The notes: generated from the letters alone by a model not told the origin. Counted from the first letter of the stretch, positions 36,635 through 45,894 are shown. The stretch: DNA of 64,000 bases from Paracoccus fistulariae (GCF_028553785.1 NZ_CP067136.1:1426001-1490000); one strand, 5' to 3'. Program-made: numbers and translations.

Positions 36635-37488
36635 GCCCGTCCCCCCTTGCGCTGCATCCGCCCCTGCAGCCAGTTCGACAGCCCCAGCAGGATCAGCGCA
36701 ATCACCATCAGCGTCAGGGCGATGGCCGCAGCACCGTTGTAGTCGTATTCCTCAAGCCGGATCATCGCCAGAAGCGAGGCGATCTCGGTCTTCATCGGCA
36801 GGTTCCCCGCGATAAAGATCACCGCCCCGAATTCGCCCAGCGACCGGGCAAAGGCGATGGTCGCGCCGACCAGAAAGGCGGGCTGGATGGCCGGAAAGAT
36901 CACCCGGCGAAAGATGGTCAGCGGCGATGCGCCAAGGCTGCGGGCGGCCTCTTCCACGGCGGGATCAAGATCCTCCAGAATCGGCTGAACCGTGCGCACG
37001 ACAAAGGGGACCGAGGTAAAGCTCATCGCGACGGCCACGCCAAGGATCGTATAGACGACCGTGATGCCCGCAGGCTCCAGCACCTGCCCGTACCAGCCAT
37101 TGGCCGAAAACAGCGCGGTCAGCGACAGCCCCGCCACCGCCGTCGGCAGGGCAAAGGGGATATCCATCATCGCATCCAGCAGCCTGCGCCCCGGAAAGCT
37201 GTATCTGGTCAGCACCCAGGCCATCAGCAGGCCATAGATGGCGTTGAACAGCGTGGCCATGGCTGCAGCCAGAACCGTCAGCCGCAGCGCCGCCAGCGTG
37301 CGCGGCGCGGTCACGATCTCCCAATAGCGCTGCGGACCGATCTCGGCCCCTTTCAGCACCAGCGCCATCACCGGCAGCAGAACGATGATGCCGACATAGC
37401 TGAGCGTCAGCCCCATCGTCAGGCCAAAGCCCGGCAGCACCCGCCGCGACCGCGCGCGACGGGGCATGGTGATGGCCGCCCCGGTCAT
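36631..37488 (-). CDS. cysT: Sulfate ABC transporter permease CysT (CysU)
   Basis: The 285-residue membrane protein has six hydrophobic segments. The EAA loop is EEAARSLGASPLTIFRRVIF, followed by FPAIQPAFLVG and FARSLGEFGAVIFIAGNLPM, characteristic of CysT/CysU. It pairs with CysW. Its ATG overlaps the binding-protein gene by four bases and its stop overlaps the cysW start by four, so the three are translated as a coupled set. Confidence 0.93.
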   Translation of the reverse strand: MTGAAITMPRRARSRRVLPGFGLTMGLTLSYVGIIVLLPVMALVLKGAEIGPQRYWEIVTAPRTLAALRLTVLAAAMATLFNAIYGLLMAWVLTRYSFPGRRLLDAMMDIPFALPTAVAGLSLTALFSANGWYGQVLEPAGITVVYTILGVAVAMSFTSVPFVVRTVQPILEDLDPAVEEAARSLGASPLTIFRRVIFPAIQPAFLVGATIAFARSLGEFGAVIFIAGNLPMKTEIASLLAMIRLEEYDYNGAAAIALTLMVIALILLGLSNWLQGRMQRKGGRA

Positions 37489-38483
37489 TGGTTCACAAAG
37501 ACCTTGTCCAGAATGCCGCCCTCATCGAAATGCTCGGCCCGGGCCTGATCCCAGCCACCAAAGACATCATCCACCGTGACCAGTTCGACCTCGGGGAAAT
37601 CGGCGGCGAATTCGGCCGCGATCTCGGGGTTGTTCAGGCGATAGAAATGCCGGCCCAGAATGCGCTGCGCCTCGGGCGTATAGAGGTAATCCAGATAGGC
37701 CTTGGACACCTCTTCGCTGCCCTTGCGCTTGGCGTTTTCGGTGACGATGGCAACCGGGAATTCGGCCAGGACCGACAGCGAGGGCGTGACGCGCTGGAAA
37801 TTCTCATCCGCATATTGCTGGGCGATGCCGCCGGTTTCGGCCTCGAAGGTGATCAGCACATCGCCCAGGCCACGCTCGGCAAAGGTCGCGGTGGCGGCGC
37901 GTCCGCCGGTGTCGAAGACCGGCACATTGGCAAAGATCTTGCGCACGAAATCCTGCGCCTGTTCCGCATCGCCGCCATTCTGCTTCAGCGCAAAGGCATA
38001 GGCCGCCAGATAGGTATAGCGCGCATTGCCGCTGGTTTTCGGGTTGGGAAAGATCACCTGAACGCCATCGCGGGTCAGATCGTCCCAATCCTCGATCCCC
38101 TTCGGATTGCCCTCGCGCACCAGAAAGGCGGGCAGCGAGTAATAGGGCGAGGCATCGTTGGGAAAGGCATCGCGCCAGTTTTCATCCACCATGCCGCCCT
38201 CGGCCAGCACATCGATATCGGTGACCTGATTGAAGGTCACCACATCGGCGGGCAGCCCTTCCAGAATGGCGCGGGCCTGTTTCGAAGAGCCGGCGTGGGA
38301 TTGTTCAATCGCCACGCTGCGGCCCGATGTCTCTTGCCACTGGGCGGCGAAGGCGGGATTGATCTCGGCGAAAAGCTCGCGGGCGATGTCATAAGAGACA
38401 TTCAGGATTGAATCGTCCTGCGCGGCAGCAGGGCCTGCAAGGCCAAGGATCAGCGCAAGGGCAGTCGTCAAACGGGTTTTCAC
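37485..38483 (-). CDS. sbp: Periplasmic sulfate-binding protein
   Basis: The 332-residue protein starts with a signal peptide (MKTRLTTALALILGLAGPAA, cut before AQDDS). Mature motifs are LNVSYDIARELFAEINPAFA, QSHAGSSKQARAILEGLPAD and IFPNPKTSGNARYTYLAAYA, which are strongly conserved in Sbp/CysP and line the sulfate site. It captures sulfate for CysTWA. The gene sits between cysA and cysT with four-base overlaps on both sides, an uncommon internal position for a binding-protein gene. Sbp rather than CysP is a guess; thiosulfate binding is also possible. Confidence 0.92.
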   Translation of the reverse strand: MKTRLTTALALILGLAGPAAAQDDSILNVSYDIARELFAEINPAFAAQWQETSGRSVAIEQSHAGSSKQARAILEGLPADVVTFNQVTDIDVLAEGGMVDENWRDAFPNDASPYYSLPAFLVREGNPKGIEDWDDLTRDGVQVIFPNPKTSGNARYTYLAAYAFALKQNGGDAEQAQDFVRKIFANVPVFDTGGRAATATFAERGLGDVLITFEAETGGIAQQYADENFQRVTPSLSVLAEFPVAIVTENAKRKGSEEVSKAYLDYLYTPEAQRILGRHFYRLNNPEIAAEFAADFPEVELVTVDDVFGGWDQARAEHFDEGGILDKVFVNQ

Positions 38484-39592
38484 AGCCGGTTCTCCTTGAG
38501 GGCGTGCGGTATATGGTCATCTGCGGCAAAGGGCGCGGTCGCGCCGGGCGATGCCGTTCGGGAAAAGATCTGTCCGGCCAGCGCCGACAGGCTGACCGGC
38601 ATGCCGGTTTCCAGCCCCTGACAGTCACGGCGGGCCAGTTCGGATTCGATGCGGCAGCCGCTGTCATTTTCGGCGACCATGCGCCGCAGGGCCCCGGTCG
38701 AGGCGATCTCGGTCAGGCGGAACGGCGCGGCGGGATCGGCCACGGGCCGGATATCGGCAGGGCGCAGGAACAGCGTCGCGGGACCGTCCGGAAGGGCGCG
38801 CCGGGCCAGTGCCGTCAGATCAAAGCCCGGCGCCTGCGCCCGGCCCGCCTGCATCGTCACCGGCAATTCGACGGTCAGCCCCAGAAAGCGCGCGACGAAG
38901 GGCGTGGCGGGGTGGTCATAGATCTGATCGGGGCGGCCCGTCTGTTCGATCACGCCGCCATTCATCACCACGACGCGGTCGGCCAGCTCAAAAGCCTCTT
39001 CCTGATCATGGGTGACGAAAATCGTGGTGGTGCCGGCGCTGTCATGGACATTGCGCAACCAGCGGCGCAGATCGCGACGCACCTGTGCATCCAGCGCGCC
39101 AAAGGGTTCATCCAGCAACAGCACGCGCGGCTCGATCGCCATGGCGCGGCCAAGGGCCACGCGCTGCCGCTGCCCGCCCGAAAGTTCGGACGGATAGCGG
39201 TCGGCCAGTTGCGCGATCTGCAAGAAGGACAGCAGGCGCTGCACCGTCTCCGCGATCTGCGCCTTGCCGGGCCGCTGCCCGCGCGGCAGCACGGTCAGGC
39301 CGAAGGCGATATTGTCCTGCACCGTCATATGCGGGAACAGGGCATAATGCTGAAACACCATGCCAATCCGGCGCTGCGCGGCCGAGCGCGCCAGCCAGTC
39401 GTCACCGTCAAAGGCCAGGCTTCCCGCATCCGGCCAGTCCAGCCCGGCGATGATGCGCAGCAATGTCGTCTTGCCCGACCCCGAAGGCCCCAGAAGCGCG
39501 ACCAGTTCGCCCTTGTCGACGGTCAGATCGATCCCGCGCAGAACCTCTGTCTGGCCGAAACGGCGGGTGATATTCGACATGGCAAGCGACAT
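38480..39592 (-). CDS. cysA: Sulfate ABC transporter ATP-binding protein CysA
   Basis: The 370-residue ATPase has Walker A GPSGSGKTT (35-43), Q-loop VFQHYALFPHMTVQDNIAFG, signature LSGGQRQRVALGRAMAIEPR, Walker B VLLLDEPFGALDAQVRRDLR and the switch His in FVTHDQEEAFELADRVVVM. A TOBE-like C-terminal part (ATLFLRPADIRPVADPAAPF) follows. The ATG at 39592 matches the family start (SLAMSNITRRFG); 27 upstream residues in the open frame lack homology. It leads the operon cysA-sbp-cysT-cysW, with a palindrome about 90 bases upstream. Confidence 0.94.
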   Translation of the reverse strand: MSLAMSNITRRFGQTEVLRGIDLTVDKGELVALLGPSGSGKTTLLRIIAGLDWPDAGSLAFDGDDWLARSAAQRRIGMVFQHYALFPHMTVQDNIAFGLTVLPRGQRPGKAQIAETVQRLLSFLQIAQLADRYPSELSGGQRQRVALGRAMAIEPRVLLLDEPFGALDAQVRRDLRRWLRNVHDSAGTTTIFVTHDQEEAFELADRVVVMNGGVIEQTGRPDQIYDHPATPFVARFLGLTVELPVTMQAGRAQAPGFDLTALARRALPDGPATLFLRPADIRPVADPAAPFRLTEIASTGALRRMVAENDSGCRIESELARRDCQGLETGMPVSLSALAGQIFSRTASPGATAPFAADDHIPHALKENRL

Positions 39593-39681
39593 GGGGCGTC
39601 CTCTGATGGCATCGGGGGACAGGTAGCAATGGCCCCTGACATTGCCAAGGAACGGCAACTGGCAAGATTTCATCCAAAAAG

Positions 39682-39694
39682 AGAATATTATTCT
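39682..39694. promoter_or_regulatory. Palindrome upstream of the sulfate operon
   Basis: AGAATATTATTCT is a perfect 13-base palindrome with a single central T, 90 bases before the cysA start and 37 bases after the otnI stop. Position and AT-richness suggest an operator for a sulfur regulator of the CysB/Cbl (LysR) type, but no regulator gene is adjacent. Confidence 0.4.
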
Positions 39695-39730
39695 ACCGGC
39701 CCGCGCGCCCTGTGCTTATGCCACCGGACC

Positions 39731-40486
39731 TCAGGCGCGCAGGGTCTGAAGCCAGCCCAGCGATGCCTCGGTCGCACCCTCAGGACGGTATTCCGCGCCA
39801 AGTGGGCGATCCCAGCCAAGATCGCGCAGCAAGCGGATCACGTGGCGGTAATCCAGCTCTCCCTGATCAGGGGGGCCACGGTCGGGGACCGCGGCGATCT
39901 GGATATGCCCGATCAGCGGCAACAGCGTTTCCAGCCTGCACGAGATATCCCCTTCCATGATCTGCAGATGATAGCAATCGAACATCAGCCGCAGATTAGG
40001 CAGCCCGGCGCGCGTGATCAGATCGCGGGCCTGATCGCTGCCGGTCAGGAAATAGCCCGGCGCGTCGCGGTGGTTCAGCGGCTCGATCAGAAAGGTCAGA
40101 TCGGGCGCGGCGCGGCAGGCATGGGTCAGGTTGCGGATGAATGTCGCCTCGGCCTCGGCCCCGCTGGCGAAACCCGCCATGACGTGGATCGCGCCGCAGT
40201 CGATTTCGCGGGCATAGGCGATGGCGCGGTCGATCTCGGCCCGGGCCGCGACCTCTTGTCCCGGCAGCGCCGCAAGGCCGTTCTGACCGGGCTGGCCGCG
40301 ATTGGTGTTCAGCCCAAGCATGACCAGCCCGGTCTGGTCCAGCGCAGCCCTGACCTCTGCCGGATCAAAGGCATAGGGCCAGTGGCATTCGACCGCGTCG
40401 AAACCTGCCCGCGCGGCGGCGCGGATCGCCTCAGGCAGCGGAAGATCGGACCAGAGAAAGCCCAGATTGGCGGAAAAGGCCGTCAC
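39731..40486 (-). CDS. otnI: Hydroxypyruvate isomerase-like TIM barrel, probable 2-oxo-tetronate isomerase
   Basis: The 251-residue AP-endonuclease-2/xylose-isomerase-like barrel has metal-ligand acids in FDAVECHWPYAFDP, FLIEPLNHRDAPGYFL, LRLMFDCYHLQIMEGDI and PLGAEYRPEG, in the order found in Hyi/OtnI. OtnI interconverts 2-oxo- and 3-oxo-tetronate in four-carbon acid-sugar catabolism; hydroxypyruvate isomerase is the alternative. The four-base overlap with otnC and the presence of otnK make the OtnI assignment more likely. Confidence 0.82.
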   Translation of the reverse strand: MTAFSANLGFLWSDLPLPEAIRAAARAGFDAVECHWPYAFDPAEVRAALDQTGLVMLGLNTNRGQPGQNGLAALPGQEVAARAEIDRAIAYAREIDCGAIHVMAGFASGAEAEATFIRNLTHACRAAPDLTFLIEPLNHRDAPGYFLTGSDQARDLITRAGLPNLRLMFDCYHLQIMEGDISCRLETLLPLIGHIQIAAVPDRGPPDQGELDYRHVIRLLRDLGWDRPLGAEYRPEGATEASLGWLQTLRA

Positions 40487-41136
40487 GCGTCGCCCCAGGC
40501 GATCTCGTGCAGCCTGACCAGATCGTCCACCTGCGCGGGCGACAGCATATCGGGCGTTGTGCCGCGCAGCAGCAGCGCCAGCCGCGAGGTCGCCTCCAGC
40601 TCTTCGATGGCGTTGCAGGCGCCGTCCAGATCCAGACCGGCGACGACCGGGCCGTGATTGGCCAGCATCACGGCAGAGCGTCGGCCCGCCAGACCGCGCA
40701 CCGCATCGCCGATTGCCGGATCGCCGGGCCGGAAATAGGGCAGCAGCTTGACCCGGCCCAGTTGCATGAAGGCATAGGGCGTGATCGGCGGCAGGAAATC
40801 ATCGGCATTCGCACCCGGCAGGGCCGACAGCGCGACCGCGTGGCAGGAATGCAGATGCACCACCGCCGCCGTCCGCCCGCGCGTCTCGTAAAAGGCCAGA
40901 TGCAGCGGCATTTCCTTGGTCGGGCGGTCGCCGTCGACATGGTTCCCACGGGCGTCAAAGCGCGACAGTCGCGCCGGATCCAGCCGGCCGAAACTGGTGC
41001 CGGTGGGCGAGACCAGCAGCCCGCCATCCGCCGTTCTGGCCGAGATATTGCCCGTCGATCCCGCCGTCAGCCCCCGATCGAACATCGAGCGCGCCAGATC
41101 GCAGATCTTTTCGCGCAGGCGGGATTCGTCGCTCAT
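40483..41136 (-). CDS. otnC: Class II aldolase family, probable 3-oxo-tetronate 4-phosphate decarboxylase
   Basis: The 217-residue protein has the class II aldolase/adducin fold: GLTAGSTGNISARTADGGLL at about 24-43, LVSPTGTSFGRL, the catalytic Glu region PTKEMPLHLAFYETRG and the zinc-binding VVHLHSCHAVALSAL, with another His in LANHGPVVAG. OtnC decarboxylates 3-oxo-tetronate 4-phosphate to dihydroxyacetone phosphate. Its start overlaps otnK by four bases and its end overlaps otnI by four, so the three enzymes are coupled. Confidence 0.87.
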   Translation of the reverse strand: MSDESRLREKICDLARSMFDRGLTAGSTGNISARTADGGLLVSPTGTSFGRLDPARLSRFDARGNHVDGDRPTKEMPLHLAFYETRGRTAAVVHLHSCHAVALSALPGANADDFLPPITPYAFMQLGRVKLLPYFRPGDPAIGDAVRGLAGRRSAVMLANHGPVVAGLDLDGACNAIEELEATSRLALLLRGTTPDMLSPAQVDDLVRLHEIAWGDA

Positions 41137-42386
41137 CCCTCATCCCCCAGCATCCGGGCAGCGCGGTCAAAGAAATCCTCGGCACCGAAATTGCCGGATT
41201 TCAGCGCCAGAACCAGATCTTCACCGGCGCGGATCGCGGGCACGCCCGGCGCGATCTCTGGCCCGATGTCAAGCTGGCCAAGTTCCAGCCCCTCGACCAC
41301 GGCACCAGAGGTTTCGCCCCCTGCCGTGATCAGCCGCGTCACGCCGCCATCGACCAGATAGCGGGCCAGATCGGCAAAGAATTCCTCAAGCGCATGGGCG
41401 ACCTCTTCGGTGCCATATTCCGCCTGAACGGCGCGGACCGTGCGCGGATCGGCCGAGGAAAAGACCAGCGGCGCCCCATCCTGACCCAGAACCCATTCGG
41501 CGGCATCCATCGCGCCAAAGGTGCCGGCCAGAACCTCGCGCGGGTCAATCTCCAGCGCCGCTTCGCCCAGACCGATATGATGCGCCACCTGACCGCGCGT
41601 GGCGCGCGAACATGACCCTGACAGCACCGCGACCCGGCCAACCTGCCCCTCCCAGACCGGCGGCTCTGGCGACAAAAGGCCCTGACGGCGAAAATTCTCC
41701 GGCAGCCCAAGCGCGATGCCCGACCCGCCCGTGATCAGCGGCGCGCCATCGGCGGCAGCACCAAGGGTCAGCAGATCCTCGTCCCGGATCGCATCGCAGA
41801 TCACGAAGGGCTTGCCCGCATCCGATTCAGCCGCGATCCGGTCGCGCACGGCATCGGCCCCCTGCCACACGGTCGCGGCGGGGACATGTCCCACGCCCAC
41901 CGTGCTTTGCAAGGCCAGCCAGCGGCGCAGATCCGGGTCGGTCATCGGCGTCAGCGGGTGGTTTTCCATGCCGCTGTCGTTCAGCAGCCGGTCACCCACG
42001 AACAGGCAGCCCTGATAGACCGTTCGGCCCGCAGCCGGAAAGGCCGGGCAGAAGATCACCTGATCGGCCTCCAACTCGCGGGCCAAAGCCTCGGCCACGG
42101 GTCCGATATTCCCCTCGGGCGTGGAATCGAAGGTCGAGCAATATTTGAACAGGATCTGCTGACAGCCCTGTTCCTGCAGCCATTCCAGCGCCTCAAGCGA
42201 CAGGCGCACGGCCTCTTCCACAGGCAGCGACCGCGATTTCAACGCGACGATCCCGGCCTCGACATCAGGATCCGCAGGGCCAGTCGGGACGCCGCTATAT
42301 TGCACCACGCGCATCCCGGCCTTGGCCAGCGTATTGCCCAGATCGGAAGAGCCGGTGAAATCATCGCCGATACAGCCAAGCAGCAT
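41133..42386 (-). CDS. otnK: Four-carbon acid-sugar kinase (OtnK/DUF1537 family)
   Basis: The 417-residue kinase has the N-terminal DUF1537 core (LLGCIGDDFTGSSDLGNTLA; QILFKYCSTFDSTPEGNIGP; VIFCPAFPAAGRTVYQGCLF) and the C-terminal nucleotide-binding part (VLSGSCSRATRGQVAHH; RLITAGGETSGAVVEGLELG). OtnK phosphorylates 3-oxo-tetronate at O4; the related DtnK acts on D-threonate or D-erythronate. Neighbouring otnC and otnI favour OtnK, but a pdxA2-like gene in the same operon keeps the DtnK reading open. Confidence 0.88.
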   Translation of the reverse strand: MLLGCIGDDFTGSSDLGNTLAKAGMRVVQYSGVPTGPADPDVEAGIVALKSRSLPVEEAVRLSLEALEWLQEQGCQQILFKYCSTFDSTPEGNIGPVAEALARELEADQVIFCPAFPAAGRTVYQGCLFVGDRLLNDSGMENHPLTPMTDPDLRRWLALQSTVGVGHVPAATVWQGADAVRDRIAAESDAGKPFVICDAIRDEDLLTLGAAADGAPLITGGSGIALGLPENFRRQGLLSPEPPVWEGQVGRVAVLSGSCSRATRGQVAHHIGLGEAALEIDPREVLAGTFGAMDAAEWVLGQDGAPLVFSSADPRTVRAVQAEYGTEEVAHALEEFFADLARYLVDGGVTRLITAGGETSGAVVEGLELGQLDIGPEIAPGVPAIRAGEDLVLALKSGNFGAEDFFDRAARMLGDEG

Positions 42387-42451
42387 TTTGCGTCCCTTAT
42401 GTTCCGTCAGTCGTCACAGCCAGATGGCGCCACCCTGTGCCAGCCCGGCGA

Positions 42452-43849
42452 TCAAGTCCAGCCTTCGGCGGCGATGACATCCTGCATCCGTCGCAGCCGC
42501 AACAGATCCGAGCCCTCATCCAGCGCGACATCGCCGCAGAGGATCGGTTGACCGGCGCGGATATCGCGCAGCAGGGGCCGGTTCGCGGCCAGATAATAGG
42601 GGATCGGCGCATCCGCCGCGATCGCGCGGGCGGGCGTCATGCGCGACGCGACATTCGCGATGCTGTGGTGATGCCCCTCGGCCCGCAAGAGGGTGCCCGC
42701 AGGCAGATCGGCCTCGGCAAAGGCGGTCAGGTCGATCACCGGGCGCGGCGTATCCGCACCCGAGGAGACGCCCAGCAGCGCGGCTTCAAAGACGCTGGTC
42801 GCCGCCTCAAGCCCCAGCAGGTGACGCGGCAGGCCAATCATCGCGGTCCGGCCATTTCGGGCCACGACATGCCCTTTCTCGCGCAGCATCTGCCAGGTTT
42901 CCTGATCCTCGCAATTCACGGTGACAAAGACACCGCCCGCAAAGCTGGGCTCGTCCGGCAGGCGCAGACAGTGGAACACATCCAGCCGCCCCGCCCCCGC
43001 AAGCAGGCCGCCATCGACTGCGGCGCACATCATATCCGCGACCTCGGTGATCCGGGCGATGGGCGCATGCAGATCGGCGCGATCCGGGCGCAGGCCAAGG
43101 GCATTGGCGACGACCGTCATCTCGCACAGATCGGGCACCGCGCGTTGCGGCAACGCGGCGGCAAGCCGGGCCCGCGCTGCGGCAACGGCGGGCCAGTCAC
43201 ACCCCCTGCCCTCGATCCAGTCGCCGAAGCCCGGCACCTGCACCCGCTGGCCATTGCTGGTGATGCTGTCGGTCGCCGGATCGAAGACCATGTCATATTC
43301 GCTGGCCTTGCCGACCGCGACCAGGTTCAGCCCGATGGTGTCCGCCCATGTCGCCAGCCCGATCAGCAGGCTGGGCTGATCGCCATCGACCGGCGAACAG
43401 ACACGCCCCCGCTGGGCCGCCATACGCGACAGGATCGGCCCGATAACGCTGTCGGTTTCCTTGGTGACCATGATCACATGCTTGTCGGCCTCGATCGCCA
43501 GAACGGCATGCCGCGCCCCGGCATCGGGATGCCCCGTCGCCTCCAGCACGACATCGAAGGGCAGATCCGCCACCACCGCCAGATCGTCGGCTGCGATGAA
43601 TTTGCCTTCGTCCCAGGCGCTGCGGGCCGAGGCGGCGTCACCGCATACGGCAATCATCTCCGGGGCGACCCCGACCGATTGCAAGGCATCGGCGGCGATC
43701 TCGACCCGGCGGTCCACCGCGATGCGGCAGGCAAGGCCGCGCACATGGCGCGCCTGCGCCAGAAAGCTGCGCCCGAACCCGCCGGTGCCGATCATGGCGC
43801 AATCGACCTGTCGGCTGTCACGCCCGCTGAAGTAACGCAGATGGTTCAT
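42452..43849 (-). CDS. SAF-domain NAD(P)-dependent oxidoreductase of the homoserine-dehydrogenase-like type
   Basis: The 465-residue protein has an N-terminal Rossmann motif (AMIGTGGFGRSFLAQARHV, from residue 18), DVVLEATGHPDAGARHAVLA and HVIMVTKETDSVIGPIL, as in NAD(P)-binding dehydrogenases. A central catalytic-type region (YDMVFDPATDSITSNGQ; PDLCEMTVVANALGL) and a C-terminal SAF domain (FAEADLPAGTLLRAEGHHHS, from about 395) follow. Such proteins are often misnamed FlgA-like or homoserine dehydrogenase. No LtnD/DenD-type dehydrogenase is present in this cluster, so it may supply the oxidation of the imported four-carbon or branched acid (inference). It is followed by otnK after 65 bases. 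Confidence 0.8.
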   Translation of the reverse strand: MNHLRYFSGRDSRQVDCAMIGTGGFGRSFLAQARHVRGLACRIAVDRRVEIAADALQSVGVAPEMIAVCGDAASARSAWDEGKFIAADDLAVVADLPFDVVLEATGHPDAGARHAVLAIEADKHVIMVTKETDSVIGPILSRMAAQRGRVCSPVDGDQPSLLIGLATWADTIGLNLVAVGKASEYDMVFDPATDSITSNGQRVQVPGFGDWIEGRGCDWPAVAAARARLAAALPQRAVPDLCEMTVVANALGLRPDRADLHAPIARITEVADMMCAAVDGGLLAGAGRLDVFHCLRLPDEPSFAGGVFVTVNCEDQETWQMLREKGHVVARNGRTAMIGLPRHLLGLEAATSVFEAALLGVSSGADTPRPVIDLTAFAEADLPAGTLLRAEGHHHSIANVASRMTPARAIAADAPIPYYLAANRPLLRDIRAGQPILCGDVALDEGSDLLRLRRMQDVIAAEGWT

Positions 43850-43859
43850 CTTGCAGCGC

Positions 43860-45365
43860 CTATTCGACGGCAGGCTTGCGGCGCAGGCGGCCGCGCAACT
43901 GCAGCAGCTTCGGCAGGATCAGCAGCGCCAGCGCCAGACCCATGATCCCGCCCACCAGCGGGTTCGAGAAGAAGATCGCCAGCGACCCGTCCGACAGCAC
44001 CATGGACTGATGGAAGGCATTTTCCGCCTTGTGGCCCAGCACCATGGCCAGCACCAGCGGCGCCAGCGGATAATCCAGCCGGTTGAACATATAGCCCACC
44101 AGCCCGAAGACCAGCACCAGCCACAGATCGAAGGTCGAGTTCGACACCGTATAGGCCCCGACAAAGCAGATCGCGACGATGATCGGGCCGATAATGGCAA
44201 AGGGGATGCGCAGCAGCGCCGCGAACATCGGCACCGTGGCCAGCACAAGGATGACCCCGACGATATTCGAGATATACATGCTGGCGATCAGGCCCCAGAC
44301 GAAATCGGGCTTGGTCGCGAACAGCATCGGACCGGGGGTCAGCCCCCAGATCATCAGCCCGCCCATCATCACCGCCGCCGTGGCCGAGGACGGCACCCCA
44401 AGCGCCAGCATCGGCAGCATCGCGCAGGTGCCTGCGCTGTGATCGGCGGTTTCGGGGGCGACGATGCCTTCGGGGCGCCCCGTGCCGAAGGGCTCTCCCT
44501 TGCGCGAGGCCTGGCGCGCGATGCCATAGCTCATGAAAGAGGCGGCGGTGGGCCCGCCCGGCGTGATGCCCATCCAGATACCGATCAGCCCCGACCGCAG
44601 CGATGTCGCCCAGTAGCGCGGCAGTTCCGCCATGGTGCGCAGCACATCGCGCAAATCAATGCGCGACGAGACACCGCGGAACCGCAGCCCCTCTTGCACC
44701 GTGGACAGCAATTCGCCGATCCCGAACAGCCCGATCACCACAACCAGAAAGCTGACCCCGCTCAGCAGGTTGTCATAGCCGAAGGTCAGCCGGATCTCTC
44801 CGGTGATCGTGTCCATGCCGACGGTGGACAGGATCAGCCCCGTGCTCAGCGACACCAGCGTCTTGGCGGGCGAGGCGCTGCCCATGCCGATAAAGGCCGC
44901 GAAGGCCAGGAAATAGACCGCGAAATATTCCGGCGCGCCGAATTTCAGCGCGAAATTCGAGGCCCATCCTGCCAGCAGGGTGATCACGATGATGCCCAGC
45001 AGCGCGCCGATCCCCGCCGACATGAAGGCCAGCGTCAGCGCCCGCGTCGATTGCCCCTTTTGCGCCATCGGATAGCCGTCGAATGTCGTCGCGACCGAGC
45101 TTGGCTCACCCGGGATATTGAACAGGATCGAGGTGGTCGAGCCGCCAAACAGCGCGCCCCAATACATCGAGGACAGCAGGATGATCGCGGATGTGGGATC
45201 CAGCGCGAAGGTCAGCGGGATCAGCAGCGACACCCCATTGGGCGCGCCCAGTCCCGGCAGCACGCCGACAACCAGCCCCATCAGCACGCCCGCCACCATC
45301 AGCATCAGATGCATCGGCGTGATGGCGATGCTGAAACCATGCATCAACAGGTCGAAATTGCTCAT
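43860..45365 (-). CDS. tctA: Tripartite tricarboxylate transporter, large membrane subunit TctA
   Basis: The 501-residue protein has about eleven hydrophobic segments. TctA hallmarks are GVLPGLGAPNGVSLLIPLTF, TTSILFNIPGEPSSVATTFD and the second repeat IWMGITPGGPTAASFMSYGI with LALGVPSSATAAVMMGGLMI. It is the ion-coupled channel of a binding-protein-dependent secondary importer for carboxylates. It ends ten bases before the SAF oxidoreductase gene and begins 16 bases after the tctB stop, in one operon. The substrate is presumably the acid handled by the neighbouring enzymes. Confidence 0.93.
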   Translation of the reverse strand: MSNFDLLMHGFSIAITPMHLMLMVAGVLMGLVVGVLPGLGAPNGVSLLIPLTFALDPTSAIILLSSMYWGALFGGSTTSILFNIPGEPSSVATTFDGYPMAQKGQSTRALTLAFMSAGIGALLGIIVITLLAGWASNFALKFGAPEYFAVYFLAFAAFIGMGSASPAKTLVSLSTGLILSTVGMDTITGEIRLTFGYDNLLSGVSFLVVVIGLFGIGELLSTVQEGLRFRGVSSRIDLRDVLRTMAELPRYWATSLRSGLIGIWMGITPGGPTAASFMSYGIARQASRKGEPFGTGRPEGIVAPETADHSAGTCAMLPMLALGVPSSATAAVMMGGLMIWGLTPGPMLFATKPDFVWGLIASMYISNIVGVILVLATVPMFAALLRIPFAIIGPIIVAICFVGAYTVSNSTFDLWLVLVFGLVGYMFNRLDYPLAPLVLAMVLGHKAENAFHQSMVLSDGSLAIFFSNPLVGGIMGLALALLILPKLLQLRGRLRRKPAVE

Positions 45366-45381
45366 CTTTCCGCGCCCCCGT

Positions 45382-45894
45382 TCAGTAGATGCCCAGCATG
45401 GGTTCGATCGGCCCCTTCAACAGCGGGATTTTGAAGATCACCTCGAAAATCACGTAGAGAGAGACAGAGAAGCCAAAGCCGATGGCCAGCGACAGCAGCA
45501 GCGGATAGCCGCCCTTTCGCCAGGCGCTATAGGTGATGTACCCGGCCGATCCGATATAGATGCCCAGCCACATCGTCGCGACGACAAAGGCCAGCATCGC
45601 CCCCAGGAACCCGCCAAGCCGCTTGACCTTGTCGCGATCCAGAAACGGTTCCTCGACAGCAGCGCCCTCAAGGCCCTCTGCCAGCGCCCGGCGATGCCTG
45701 ACGAAAGCCGAGCCCATGTTCCACAGGCTGGCGCCCAGCAGGATCAATCCGACATAGAAAGGAAAATAACCCGGTTGCGGACCGCGTTCGGACCAGCGCC
45801 ACCCCAGTTCTGTCGCCCCGATGACCGCCGCGATGCCCAGGGCACCTGTCAGACATGCGGTCACAATCTCGGCGTGAAATCTTTTGACGGTCAT
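45382..45894 (-). CDS. tctB: Tripartite tricarboxylate transporter, small subunit TctB
   Basis: The 170-residue protein has four hydrophobic segments (about 10-30, 40-62, 95-115 and 130-165), the DUF1468 pattern, with RGPQPGYFPFYVGLILLGAS as the recognisable block. The ATG at 45894 is used because GGAGGGGA precedes it and the first helix follows at once. It accompanies TctA in the membrane. It lies between tctC and tctA. Confidence 0.88.
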   Translation of the reverse strand: MTVKRFHAEIVTACLTGALGIAAVIGATELGWRWSERGPQPGYFPFYVGLILLGASLWNMGSAFVRHRRALAEGLEGAAVEEPFLDRDKVKRLGGFLGAMLAFVVATMWLGIYIGSAGYITYSAWRKGGYPLLLSLAIGFGFSVSLYVIFEVIFKIPLLKGPIEPMLGIY

